Source: Bacteroidota bacterium (lineage in GTDB: Bacteria; Bacteroidota; Bacteroidia; Chitinophagales; BACL12). Taken from it: DNA of 64,000 bases. This document shows, one piece after another, positions 1 to 6,957 of the stretch (position 1 is the stretch's first letter; every line of letters begins with the position of its first letter). The notes under the pieces are model-generated. The model saw only the letters and a program-made list of their open reading frames with translations. It made no database searches and had not been told where the DNA came from. The position numbers and the translations under genes are program-made. The DNA is taken from NCBI GenBank assembly GCA_016718035.1, contig JADKEK010000009.1:224214-288213 (forward strand), written 5' to 3'.

Positions 1-24
1 GCCGGTCGCACATAGCAGACCGGC
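1..24 (-). terminator. Partial hairpin downstream of the hydrolase gene
   Basis: GCCGGTC (1-7) and GACCGGC (18-24) form a perfect 7-bp stem with a 10-nt loop, just past the stop of the minus-strand gene at 45. The position where a T tract would lie is outside the window, so terminator function is inferred from stem and position only. Confidence 0.4.
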
Positions 25-44
25 TCAAAAATGTTAATAAAAAA

Positions 45-905
45 TTAATCCCCAACTTTTTCGTAGAAGGCTTTAATTTGTTTGAAATATTCGTCGCGAT
101 TGCTGCTGAAATTTTTGTCGTTATCTACACCTTTAACAGTATAAATGGTAGTCACTTTTTTCTTCATTGCCTGCAATTCGAGCATATCGGCCTGAGTCAT
201 AATATTACCTTGTTCGCCAATAATTAATAAGATACCACGGAGGTGGTCGCCTTTATCGATTAATGCCATTTTAGGTTCTAATAATGTAACGTTATAACCA
301 ATAGGCATCATAATTCTTGTGCCTGATTTTTGCTCATAACGGTTTTGAACGGTTTCGAAAGTAGAATAAGGATTATCGGCAATTACGTTGTGTACTTTTA
401 AATTATTAGCACCAACACCAAGTGATAAACCACCACCAATGCCATAACCATATAAATCGACTGAAAATAATGCGTGATATTTTTTCACATATTCAATCAT
501 GCCGGTGAGGTCGGAGGCAAATTGCTGGTAAATGAAAAACTTAGGACTAACATTAAAGTCAGAGCTTTTTCCGAATCCACGGTAGTCGTACATAAATACA
601 TGATAACCTAAACCCAAAAATTTACCGGCTTGTTCGAGGCTGTTAGCCATATTAATATTACCATCATGGCTAATGATTACCGATTTTTTTGAGGATTTAT
701 CATTTTTTTCTCCCGGATATAAATGCCATCCGAATAAGCTGGCATCATCGTCGGTAGTAACGCGAATAGTATCGAATACCAGACCGTAATCGGCAGGAGT
801 TACGTCGTAAGTGCGTACCGCATTGAGACCCAATTTTTGTTGAGCGCCGGCAATAGTGGAAACACAAATCAGCACCGGTAAAATAAGTTTGTTAAGCAAC
901 TTCAT
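45..905 (-). CDS. Secreted alpha/beta-hydrolase-fold protein, nucleophile serine apparently missing
   Basis: The 286-residue protein starts with a signal peptide ending near AGAQ (about residue 22). It then shows the alpha/beta-hydrolase core: the strand and oxyanion-loop region around ISHDGN, followed by FMYDYRGFGKS, typical of the serine aminopeptidase/BAAT group. The nucleophile elbow, normally GxSxG, reads GYGIGG in LYGYGIGGGLSLG, so the catalytic serine position holds glycine. A later serine (GGGLSLG) is off register. Either the protein is a pseudo-enzyme or it uses another residue. It stands alone on the minus strand with no partner gene in view, and its substrate is unknown. Fold assignment is firm; function is not. 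Confidence 0.75.
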   Translation of the reverse strand: MKLLNKLILPVLICVSTIAGAQQKLGLNAVRTYDVTPADYGLVFDTIRVTTDDDASLFGWHLYPGEKNDKSSKKSVIISHDGNINMANSLEQAGKFLGLGYHVFMYDYRGFGKSSDFNVSPKFFIYQQFASDLTGMIEYVKKYHALFSVDLYGYGIGGGLSLGVGANNLKVHNVIADNPYSTFETVQNRYEQKSGTRIMMPIGYNVTLLEPKMALIDKGDHLRGILLIIGEQGNIMTQADMLELQAMKKKVTTIYTVKGVDNDKNFSSNRDEYFKQIKAFYEKVGD

Positions 906-1138
906 AAATGTTAAATAAGGTTTTTAATGTTTTTGTTAAATTGATACCCCGTTGTTTCAAAATTCGTGCCTGTAAAAATAAAAAGTGCAACAATATTTTT
1001 TCAGCCAAAAAAGTGATTGTGGATAATTAAGTAGTAAAAGTGGAAAGTATACTGCTCAAAGTGTTATTCATTTGCAATCTATTTGAAGGTGAGCAAAACT
1101 TGTTCAGCACAATTTAACATTTAGGTAATACAAAAGCG

Positions 1139-1795
1139 GTGAATCAGGCATTAGACACATACAGACATAAGGGCATGCGCCAGAAATTGGTTGACATTTT
1201 GCGCGACAAGGGGATTGCAGATGAGCGGGTTTTAACGGCAATAAATGCCATTCCTAGACATACATTTATGGATGCAGCATTTTTAGAGCATGCGTATGAG
1301 GATAAAGCATTCCAAATTGGTGAAGGTCAAACAATTAGTCAGCCCTATACCGTTGCATACATGACCGAGTGGTTGGAGCTTGAACCAAATATGAAAGTAC
1401 TGGAGGTTGGCACAGGCAGTGGATACCAGGCTTCAGTGCTGGCCGAAATGGGAACAAAAGTATTTACCATTGAGCGGTTCCGGAAACTACATGAAAAGGC
1501 TAAGCAGCAGTTATATATTCTGGGGTATAATAAAGTAAAAATGTATTTTGGCGATGGGTATGAAGGTATACCTGTACATGCACCATACGACAGAATTATC
1601 ATCACCGCGGCGGCGAAGGAAATTCCCCAACAATTACTCAAACAGCTCAAAGTAGGGGGAATAATAGTATTACCACTGGGTAACGACGATGATCAAATGA
1701 TGGTAAAAATGACCAAAACAGGCGAAAACGACTATCGCAAAGAAATTGGTGATAACTTCAGGTTTGTGCCAATGTTACCGGGTAAAATCTTCTAA
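1139..1795 (+). CDS. pcm: Protein-L-isoaspartate O-methyltransferase
   Basis: This 218-residue cytosolic enzyme uses S-adenosylmethionine to methylate L-isoaspartyl residues and start repair of aged proteins. The sequence shows the family hallmarks: GEGQTISQPY (residues 61-70) and the SAM-binding motif EVGTGSGYQA (89-98). The start is a GTG. It is preferred to the ATG twelve codons downstream because the segment DTYRHKG just before that ATG is conserved at the N-terminus of Bacteroidota homologues, from memory of the family. The length is normal. It is a single gene followed by an outer-membrane protein gene with its own promoter. Confidence 0.93.
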   Translation: MNQALDTYRHKGMRQKLVDILRDKGIADERVLTAINAIPRHTFMDAAFLEHAYEDKAFQIGEGQTISQPYTVAYMTEWLELEPNMKVLEVGTGSGYQASVLAEMGTKVFTIERFRKLHEKAKQQLYILGYNKVKMYFGDGYEGIPVHAPYDRIIITAAAKEIPQQLLKQLKVGGIIVLPLGNDDDQMMVKMTKTGENDYRKEIGDNFRFVPMLPGKIF

Positions 1796-1909
1796 ATAGG
1801 CTGCCGAATCCGGTTTTTGCCACCTAACTGTATATCAAAGCGTACTATCTTAAAACAGGATGGTGGGCAACTTATCTCACTTTTTTCGCCGATAACCTTA
1901 CTCCCTGTT

Positions 1910-1917
1910 TACCTTTG
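1910..1917 (+). promoter_or_regulatory. Bacteroidota -7 box for the beta-barrel gene
   Basis: TACCTTTG matches the TAnnTTTG consensus exactly. It sits 22 nt before the ATG at 1940, which supports that start over a longer in-frame reading from 1817. Confidence 0.6.
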
Positions 1918-1939
1918 CGTGAAACAAAAACCTATTTAT

Positions 1940-2755
1940 ATGAAAAAAATAATGTTAATCATTTGTCTCTCAGCATTTAGTATTTCTGCTTTTGCTCAGA
2001 ACATGCCTAAAGCAGGTTATTCAGGCTTAGGCTTTAATGTGACCGGCTTAGCCACAATGGCTTTTGGCAATTTTGGTCAGACTGCTATTTCAGGTGCACA
2101 AATTTCAGACCCGGCTGGTGTTTTAACCGGTGGATTTGATATCACTTTGGACAATTTAATCCCACAGAATGTATTAATGTATAAGCGCTATTATGAAGAT
2201 GGACTAGCTAGTCGTTTTTCTTTGGGCATTAATTCTATTTCAGCAACAACGTTTATGGGTGATTCAACCTTTACCCCCGGCGAATATCAGGAAACTGAAA
2301 CTAAAGCGTCCGGATTTTCTTTTGGTTTAGGTGTTGGATTAGAAAAGCATATGGCTACTGAAGCTTCAAAAGTTGACCCATATTTGGGAGTTGATGTAAT
2401 GTTTGCCATGTATAACGGCCTAACCTATTCCATGACCGATAACATCACTGGCGATGGTTATAGCAGCGCTGCAACTCAGGATGTAAGTTATCCAGGAGGA
2501 ATTGGTTTTGGCTTAAATCTATTAGGTGGTTTTAACTACTTCTTTGCCGATAACATCTCAATAGGCGGTGAAGTAGGACTTGGATTTAACATGATGAATA
2601 TGGGCGGAAGCTGGTCTTCAGATTATGTTTATGAATTTACTTCCAATAATACCACTACAACCACAGAGGTGAACTCTATAGGTGAGTATAAAAACAATGT
2701 TTCCGGCATTAACGTAAATAGTTATGGCGGTGTAAACCTTATCATTTACTGGTAA
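1940..2755 (+). CDS. Outer-membrane beta-barrel protein
   Basis: The 271-residue protein begins with a clear signal peptide (MKKIMLIICL, cleavage after SAFAQ). The rest has alternating hydrophobic/glycine-rich segments such as SGFSFGLGVGLEKH and GFGLNLLGGFNYFF, and ends in an aromatic-terminated strand (NLIIYW), typical of outer-membrane beta-barrels. It resembles the general OmpX/PF13505-like porin-family proteins of Bacteroidota. An in-frame extension to 1817 starts upstream of the promoter and is rejected. No ligand or partner can be inferred. It is followed by a strong terminator, so it is probably monocistronic. Confidence 0.75.
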   Translation: MKKIMLIICLSAFSISAFAQNMPKAGYSGLGFNVTGLATMAFGNFGQTAISGAQISDPAGVLTGGFDITLDNLIPQNVLMYKRYYEDGLASRFSLGINSISATTFMGDSTFTPGEYQETETKASGFSFGLGVGLEKHMATEASKVDPYLGVDVMFAMYNGLTYSMTDNITGDGYSSAATQDVSYPGGIGFGLNLLGGFNYFFADNISIGGEVGLGFNMMNMGGSWSSDYVYEFTSNNTTTTTEVNSIGEYKNNVSGINVNSYGGVNLIIYW

Positions 2756-2778
2756 TTAGCCTTTTTTATAAGTTTTAC

Positions 2779-2810
2779 AATCCCGGCCAAATGGTCGGGA
2801 TTTTTTTTTG
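2779..2810 (+). terminator. Intrinsic terminator after the beta-barrel gene
   Basis: AATCCCGGCCA pairs with TGGTCGGGATT (one G-T pair) around a short A-rich loop and is followed by a run of nine T. It lies 24 nt past the stop codon at 2755. Confidence 0.85.
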
Positions 2811-2857
2811 ATTGCAACTATTTTGGCCATAAATCACTCTTTGTAGCTGTTATTCCT

Positions 2858-2865
2858 TAACTTTG
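2858..2865 (+). promoter_or_regulatory. -7 box for the lipocalin-like lipoprotein gene
   Basis: TAACTTTG is an exact TAnnTTTG match. It lies 27 nt before the ATG at 2892, giving a leader of about 23 nt. No good -33 TTTG at the usual distance was found. Confidence 0.55.
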
Positions 2866-2891
2866 CGCCGCGTTAATTTTAAGTATTATAT

Positions 2892-3488
2892 ATGAAAAAA
2901 CTAGTTTCGATTGTCACAATCGCCGTTTTGGCTATAAGTTCTTTAACCTTTTCAGGATGTGCTAAAGGTGAAGAAGATCCATTTTTTAGTATCCATACCC
3001 GTGATGCCCGTTTAACACAAGCCTGGAACATGGTGAGTATGACAGGCACAGTTGTTACTACTGTAGATGGTTTAACTACCAATGTAGAATATGAATTTGA
3101 TGGCACCAATTTATATATAACAACTGATGGTGTAACTGAATCATTCGCTTATATATTTAATATGGAAGTGAAAGACAACGGTGAATTATTTTCTGAAGAA
3201 TTTTTAAACAATACTGTTACCGGTGCTACAATTGCTCAAAGTTCTAAAACCAGTTATTGGTATTGGGGTGATGACAATCAAAGCAAAACAAGCGTTAATT
3301 TAGATTTAACAGGTGTATTAGCTGCATGGTTAAATTATGATTTACCACGTTTAGCTTATAACGAGAGGATGATGAGTGTAGATTATGCTGATAATTATAC
3401 TGTTTATGATCCGGTAAGTGAAACTTATTCAGCTGCGTCTGAAAGTGTATTGTTAGAAGTAAAATTTGATGTGGATTTAACCCAATAA
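2892..3488 (+). CDS. Lipoprotein, lipocalin-like hypothetical
   Basis: The 198-residue protein has an N-terminal signal peptide with a lipobox (LTFSGC), so it should be lipidated at Cys22 and sit on the outer or inner membrane. The segment RDARLTQAWNMVSM followed by short beta-strand-like stretches resembles the lipocalin-like DUF families of Bacteroidota, where the first strand carries a conserved tryptophan. No catalytic or binding residue can be named. It has its own promoter and a terminator that lies inside the convergent smpB gene. Lipoprotein status is well supported; lipocalin fold is a guess. Confidence 0.7.
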   Translation: MKKLVSIVTIAVLAISSLTFSGCAKGEEDPFFSIHTRDARLTQAWNMVSMTGTVVTTVDGLTTNVEYEFDGTNLYITTDGVTESFAYIFNMEVKDNGELFSEEFLNNTVTGATIAQSSKTSYWYWGDDNQSKTSVNLDLTGVLAAWLNYDLPRLAYNERMMSVDYADNYTVYDPVSETYSAASESVLLEVKFDVDLTQ

Positions 3489-3499
3489 ATTGCACTAAC

Positions 3500-3958
3500 T
3501 TATTTATAATTTCTGAGGGATCTGTCAAGATCCCTTTTTTCGTCTTTAGCCTTAATGGAATTGCGTTTATCGTGTGTTTTTTTACCACGTGCAAGGGCTA
3601 TTTCTAATTTCGCAAAGCCGCGTTCGTTTAAAAACATTTTCAGCGGAACTATAGTGTAGCCGCGCTCTTTCACCTTGGCTAGTAGTTTGCCAAGTTCTTT
3701 TTTACTGAGCAATAATTTGCGCATACGCAAGGGTTCGTGTTGCCAAACTGTTGCCTGTTTATATTCAGAAATATTTAAATTTTTTACCCATAATTCGCCT
3801 TCTTTAAACATACAGTATGCTTCGTTAATACTGGCACGTCCATCGCGAACACTTTTAATTTCGCTGCCACGCAAAACAATACCTGCCACATAACGATCGA
3901 TAATTTCGTATTCGAAGGTGGCACGTTTATTTCTGATATTTAATTCGGCAGGTTTCAT
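3500..3958 (-). CDS. smpB: SsrA-binding protein SmpB
   Basis: SmpB (152 residues, normal length) binds tmRNA and delivers it to stalled ribosomes for trans-translation. Diagnostic segments are the N-terminal LNIRNKRATFEYEI, the core RGSEIKSVRDGRASINEAY, and the basic tail GKKTHDKRNSIKAKDEKRD, which becomes helical on the ribosome. The gene lies 42 nt downstream of a hotdog thioesterase gene on the same strand and may be cotranscribed with it. Its 3' end overlaps the terminator of the convergent lipoprotein gene. The ssrA gene itself was not seen in this window. Confidence 0.97.
   Translation of the reverse strand: MKPAELNIRNKRATFEYEIIDRYVAGIVLRGSEIKSVRDGRASINEAYCMFKEGELWVKNLNISEYKQATVWQHEPLRMRKLLLSKKELGKLLAKVKERGYTIVPLKMFLNERGFAKLEIALARGKKTHDKRNSIKAKDEKRDLDRSLRNYK
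3517..3540 (+). terminator. Intrinsic terminator inside the 3' end of smpB
   Basis: GGGATCT (3517-3523), loop GTCA, AGATCCC (3528-3534), then six T. It terminates the plus-strand lipoprotein transcript but lies within the last codons of the convergent smpB gene (lysine-, aspartate- and arginine-rich tail). Confidence 0.75.
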
Positions 3959-4000
3959 ATTATTTTATTCAACATCACTATTGGCATGCAAGTTCGTTAT

Positions 4001-4396
4001 TTAATTTTCAATTGCAGCCATAATCCTGTTTAGCTTTTCTTTTTTTAATATTTTTTGTCCCGTTTTACCTTCCGCAATGATTCGTTCTCCGCATTTGGCA
4101 ATAAAAGAACAAATTATTTCGTGACCATTAACAGCTTCAAGTGTAGCATAAAAATTAACTGTGCTTCCTACTTTAGCCGGCGAGCGATGAATTACTTCTA
4201 TAAAAGTACCTATCCCCTCCTCATCCGCTTCTTTCATTTCCAGCACAAATAATCTGGTGCTCCACTCCGCATCGCGTGTGAGGCAAAAGGTAGAATACAC
4301 CTGATGCACCACACCACTTTCAAATGCAGCTATGTCGGCCATTTCAACGATATGGGTAAATACTTTACTATCTCCTGTTTTAAACGGATTCACCAT
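4001..4396 (-). CDS. Hotdog-fold thioesterase (FlK-like/4HBT superfamily)
   Basis: The 131-residue protein looks like a single hotdog domain. It carries the pattern of the fluoroacetyl-CoA-thioesterase-like family: KVFTHIVEMADIAAFESGVVHQVYSTF near the N-terminus, then AEWSTRLFVLEM, GTFIEVIHRSPAKVGS and the closing GKTGQKIL. Such enzymes hydrolyse acyl-CoA thioesters in the cytosol. The candidate catalytic positions (Thr/Ser, Glu, His) are present within these segments but I cannot assign them without alignment. It is divergent from the metal transporter operon and upstream of smpB. The true substrate is unknown. Confidence 0.8.
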   Translation of the reverse strand: MVNPFKTGDSKVFTHIVEMADIAAFESGVVHQVYSTFCLTRDAEWSTRLFVLEMKEADEEGIGTFIEVIHRSPAKVGSTVNFYATLEAVNGHEIICSFIAKCGERIIAEGKTGQKILKKEKLNRIMAAIEN

Positions 4397-4445
4397 GTTG
4401 GGGCGAAGTTAAGGATTTCATAATTTCAAACATCCTAAAAAATAT

Positions 4446-4461
4446 TTTAGACTAATCTAAA
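4446..4461 (+). promoter_or_regulatory. Candidate DtxR/MntR operator of the metal-uptake operon
   Basis: TTTAGACTAATCTAAA is a near-perfect inverted repeat (TTTAGA and TCTAAA arms, 4-nt centre). It sits between the expected -33 region and the -7 box at 4471-4478, so a bound repressor would block polymerase. The half TAATCTAAA recurs upstream of the DtxR-family gene (9889-9897), and the reverse-complement core recurs upstream of hmgA. Binding by the local regulator is inference. Confidence 0.6.
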
Positions 4462-4470
4462 CTTTTTTAT

Positions 4471-4478
4471 TACTTTTG
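4471..4478 (+). promoter_or_regulatory. -7 box of the metal-uptake operon
   Basis: TACTTTTG fits TAnnTTTG. Its last base is 5 nt from the ATG at 4483, which predicts a leaderless or nearly leaderless mRNA; alternatively the ATG at 4492 is used. Confidence 0.5.
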
Positions 4479-4482
4479 AGGT

Positions 4483-5412
4483 ATGAAAGGTATGAGACTG
4501 TATTTTTTTATTGCCGTATTGGCCAATTTGTTGCTGGTTTCCTGCAAACAGGAAACCTCTTCAGGTACCGACAAACTGCAAATAGTAGCTACCACCGGTA
4601 TGATTGGTGATGCCGTTGCTATAATTGCGGGCGATAAGGCTGAAGTAACTGTATTAATGGGGCCGGGTGTTGACCCTCACCTTTACAAAGCCACTCAAGG
4701 CGATTTGAATGCATTGCGCAGTGGCGATATCATTTTTTACAACGGATTACATTTAGAAGGCAAAATGCAGGAAGTGTTTGACCGTTTGGCAACAACTAAA
4801 AAAGTATTTCCGGTGGCAGCTGGTATTCCCGAATCGAAATTGAGAACAGTTGCTCAGGTAAATGGCATTAGCACACATGACCCCCATATTTGGTTTGATG
4901 TACAATTATGGATGTTGGCAGTTGCCGAAATTGGCAAACAACTTTCAGCTTCAGACCCGACCAATGCAGCATTTTATGCAACACAAACAACAAAATACCT
5001 TGAGCAGTTAGCAGCGTTAGATGTTTTTGTGAAAGAAAAAATGTCTGCAATACCTGAAACACATCGCACATTAATTACATCGCATGATGCATTTGGTTAT
5101 TTTGGAGCAGCATATGGTATTCGGGTAAAAGGCTTACAAGGTATTTCTACAGCTGCCGAATTTGGGTTGAAAGATATTACTGATATGGTGAATATGATTA
5201 TTGCTGAAGATATTAAAGCTGTTTTTGTAGAAAGCAGTGTGAGTGAAAAATCTATTCAGGCAGTAATAGAAGGTTGTCACCAAAAAAATCATAACATTAA
5301 AGCAGGCGGTACATTATACAGCGATGCAATGGGTGCAGCCGGAACTCCGGAGGGAAATTATATAGGCATGGTGACACATAATGTAGAAGTAATTTATGCA
5401 GCTTTAAAATAA
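4483..5412 (+). CDS. Metal ABC transporter substrate-binding lipoprotein (TroA/ZnuA type)
   Basis: The 309-residue cluster A-I solute-binding protein captures Mn2+ or Zn2+ (possibly Fe2+) outside the inner membrane. The lipobox LLVSC places lipidation at Cys21. The metal ligands expected for TroA-type proteins are visible: His66 (VDPHLY), His135 (DPHIW), His201 (TSHDAF) and Asp281 (LYSDAMG). Three His plus one Asp resembles TroA rather than PsaA, which has Glu at the third site. It is the first gene of a five-gene operon with ATPase, outer-membrane protein and two permeases. A candidate metalloregulator operator overlaps its promoter. There is no His-rich loop, so a manganese role is at least as likely as zinc. 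Confidence 0.92.
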   Translation: MKGMRLYFFIAVLANLLLVSCKQETSSGTDKLQIVATTGMIGDAVAIIAGDKAEVTVLMGPGVDPHLYKATQGDLNALRSGDIIFYNGLHLEGKMQEVFDRLATTKKVFPVAAGIPESKLRTVAQVNGISTHDPHIWFDVQLWMLAVAEIGKQLSASDPTNAAFYATQTTKYLEQLAALDVFVKEKMSAIPETHRTLITSHDAFGYFGAAYGIRVKGLQGISTAAEFGLKDITDMVNMIIAEDIKAVFVESSVSEKSIQAVIEGCHQKNHNIKAGGTLYSDAMGAAGTPEGNYIGMVTHNVEVIYAALK

Positions 5413-5437
5413 TTTGAATTAATAACCAGCAGTAATT

Positions 5438-6214
5438 ATGCAAATACCGGCGATAGAAGTACATGATGTAACTGTTTCTTACAATAGGAAACCTGCTCTT
5501 TGGGGAATTGATTTTGCAGTTCCGGAAGGCAAATTGGTGGGCATTATCGGGCCAAATGGTGCCGGTAAATCAACCATGATAAAAGCCATGATGGATTTGA
5601 ATAAACTCGACAGCGGGTATATCAAATTATTTGGTAAAGATATTCAGGATGTACGCGACCGAGTGGCTTATGTACCGCAACGCGGAAGTGTAGATTGGGA
5701 TTTTCCGGCAAGTGTTTTAGATGTTGTTTTGATGGGCCGATACGGCAAAAAAGGATTGTTTAAACGTATACAGAAATCAGATAAAGAAATGGCGCTGGCT
5801 TGCCTGGAAAAAGTAAATATGTTGCCATATATCAATAGGCAAATTTCACAATTATCAGGCGGACAACAACAACGTGTATTTATTGCAAGAAGTCTGGCGC
5901 AAGAAGCTGATTTATATTTTATGGACGAACCTTTTGCAGGCATAGATGCAACTACCGAAAAAACAATATTTGATTTATTATTAAAAATGCGTGCTGAAGG
6001 AAAAACAATTTTAGTAGTGCATCATGATTTACAGAGTGCGTATTTATATTTTGACTGGATTATTTTGTTAAATACACAATTAATTGCAAGTGGGCCTAAA
6101 GAAGAAATATTTGTGCCCGAGTATTTACAAAAAACTTATGGTGGTAAAATTGATTTATTAACCAAGGTTGGCGAAATGCTTGGCGAATTGCAGGTGCCAC
6201 CACGTGAAAAATAA
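5438..6214 (+). CDS. Metal ABC transporter ATP-binding protein (ZnuC/MntB family)
   Basis: This 258-residue ATPase powers the metal importer on the cytoplasmic face. It has Walker A GPNGAGKST (38-46), Q-loop Gln81 (YVPQR), signature LSGGQQQR (139-146), Walker B DLYFMDEP (159-166) and the H-loop at HHD (195-197). The motif RGSVDWDFP after the Q-loop is typical of manganese/zinc importer ATPases. It starts 25 nt after the binding-protein stop and ends 5 nt before the outer-membrane protein gene, so it is in the same operon. The metal specificity cannot be read from the ATPase. Confidence 0.95.
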   Translation: MQIPAIEVHDVTVSYNRKPALWGIDFAVPEGKLVGIIGPNGAGKSTMIKAMMDLNKLDSGYIKLFGKDIQDVRDRVAYVPQRGSVDWDFPASVLDVVLMGRYGKKGLFKRIQKSDKEMALACLEKVNMLPYINRQISQLSGGQQQRVFIARSLAQEADLYFMDEPFAGIDATTEKTIFDLLLKMRAEGKTILVVHHDLQSAYLYFDWIILLNTQLIASGPKEEIFVPEYLQKTYGGKIDLLTKVGEMLGELQVPPREK

Positions 6215-6219
6215 ACGTT

Positions 6220-6954
6220 ATGAAACAATTGCTATTTTTAGTGGTATTAATTTGTTGTGTAAACCAGTTGGATGCGCAAACATCTGCTATTGTAACAGAC
6301 AGACCAGATATTACCGAAAGTGCTGCCGTAGTGCCAACAGGCTGGTTGCAGGGAGAACATGGTTTCAGTTATTCTGATGATTATTACCACACTTTTGAAA
6401 TTGCATCTACATTAATGCGTTTGGGTTTAAATGAGCATACAGAATTACGTGTAGGGTTTTCCCCTACCTTAAATGAATTACCTGAACGTGATAGCAGTGA
6501 TTACAAACTCGTGCAGGGTTTTGATTTGGGTGTTAAATCCATATTATATGCAGGATATAAAGTTAATGTTGCAACTATTGGCTCAATTGGAACAGCATAT
6601 TATAACACCGATAATTTGGAAAATCTGCAACCGTATTTCTCCATTTTATTTGCCGGGTCTTTTGAACTGTTTGATTTTTGGTCCATCGGAATAAATACGG
6701 GTGCAGATTGGAATGAAGAAGAAAATTATTTACAATATCCATTTTCTGTTTCCAATGCATTTTCATTAGGCGATAAAATGGGTTATTTTGTAGAAGTGTT
6801 TGGCCCTGATTTTACAGAAGATGGTTTTTCTCTTGATGCGGGACTTACCTACTTGATATCGGACAATTTTCAAGTAGATATTTCCGGTGGATTTCATTTT
6901 GATTACGAAACAAGTTTTATCAGTACAGGATTTGCTTATCGGTTTGAATTATAA
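6220..6954 (+). CDS. Outer-membrane barrel of the phenol-MetA/transporter family, in the metal operon
   Basis: The 244-residue protein has a signal peptide (cleavage near LDAQ). It then shows TDRPDITESAAVVPTGWLQGEHG, the characteristic N-terminal motif of PF13557-like outer-membrane 'transporter' proteins. The rest consists of amphipathic beta strands ending FISTGFAYRFEL, with a terminal aromatic-rich strand. It is embedded in the metal ABC operon, 5 nt after the ATPase and 3 nt before the first permease. That position suggests a dedicated outer-membrane route for the same metal; this is inference from context only. Family members are usually annotated without a known substrate. Confidence 0.8.
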   Translation: MKQLLFLVVLICCVNQLDAQTSAIVTDRPDITESAAVVPTGWLQGEHGFSYSDDYYHTFEIASTLMRLGLNEHTELRVGFSPTLNELPERDSSDYKLVQGFDLGVKSILYAGYKVNVATIGSIGTAYYNTDNLENLQPYFSILFAGSFELFDFWSIGINTGADWNEEENYLQYPFSVSNAFSLGDKMGYFVEVFGPDFTEDGFSLDAGLTYLISDNFQVDISGGFHFDYETSFISTGFAYRFEL

Positions 6955-6957
6955 AAT

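Noticed and set aside
1817..1939. N-terminal extension of the beta-barrel protein
   Set aside because: It starts upstream of the -7 box at 1910-1917, begins with TTG and precedes a standard signal peptide.
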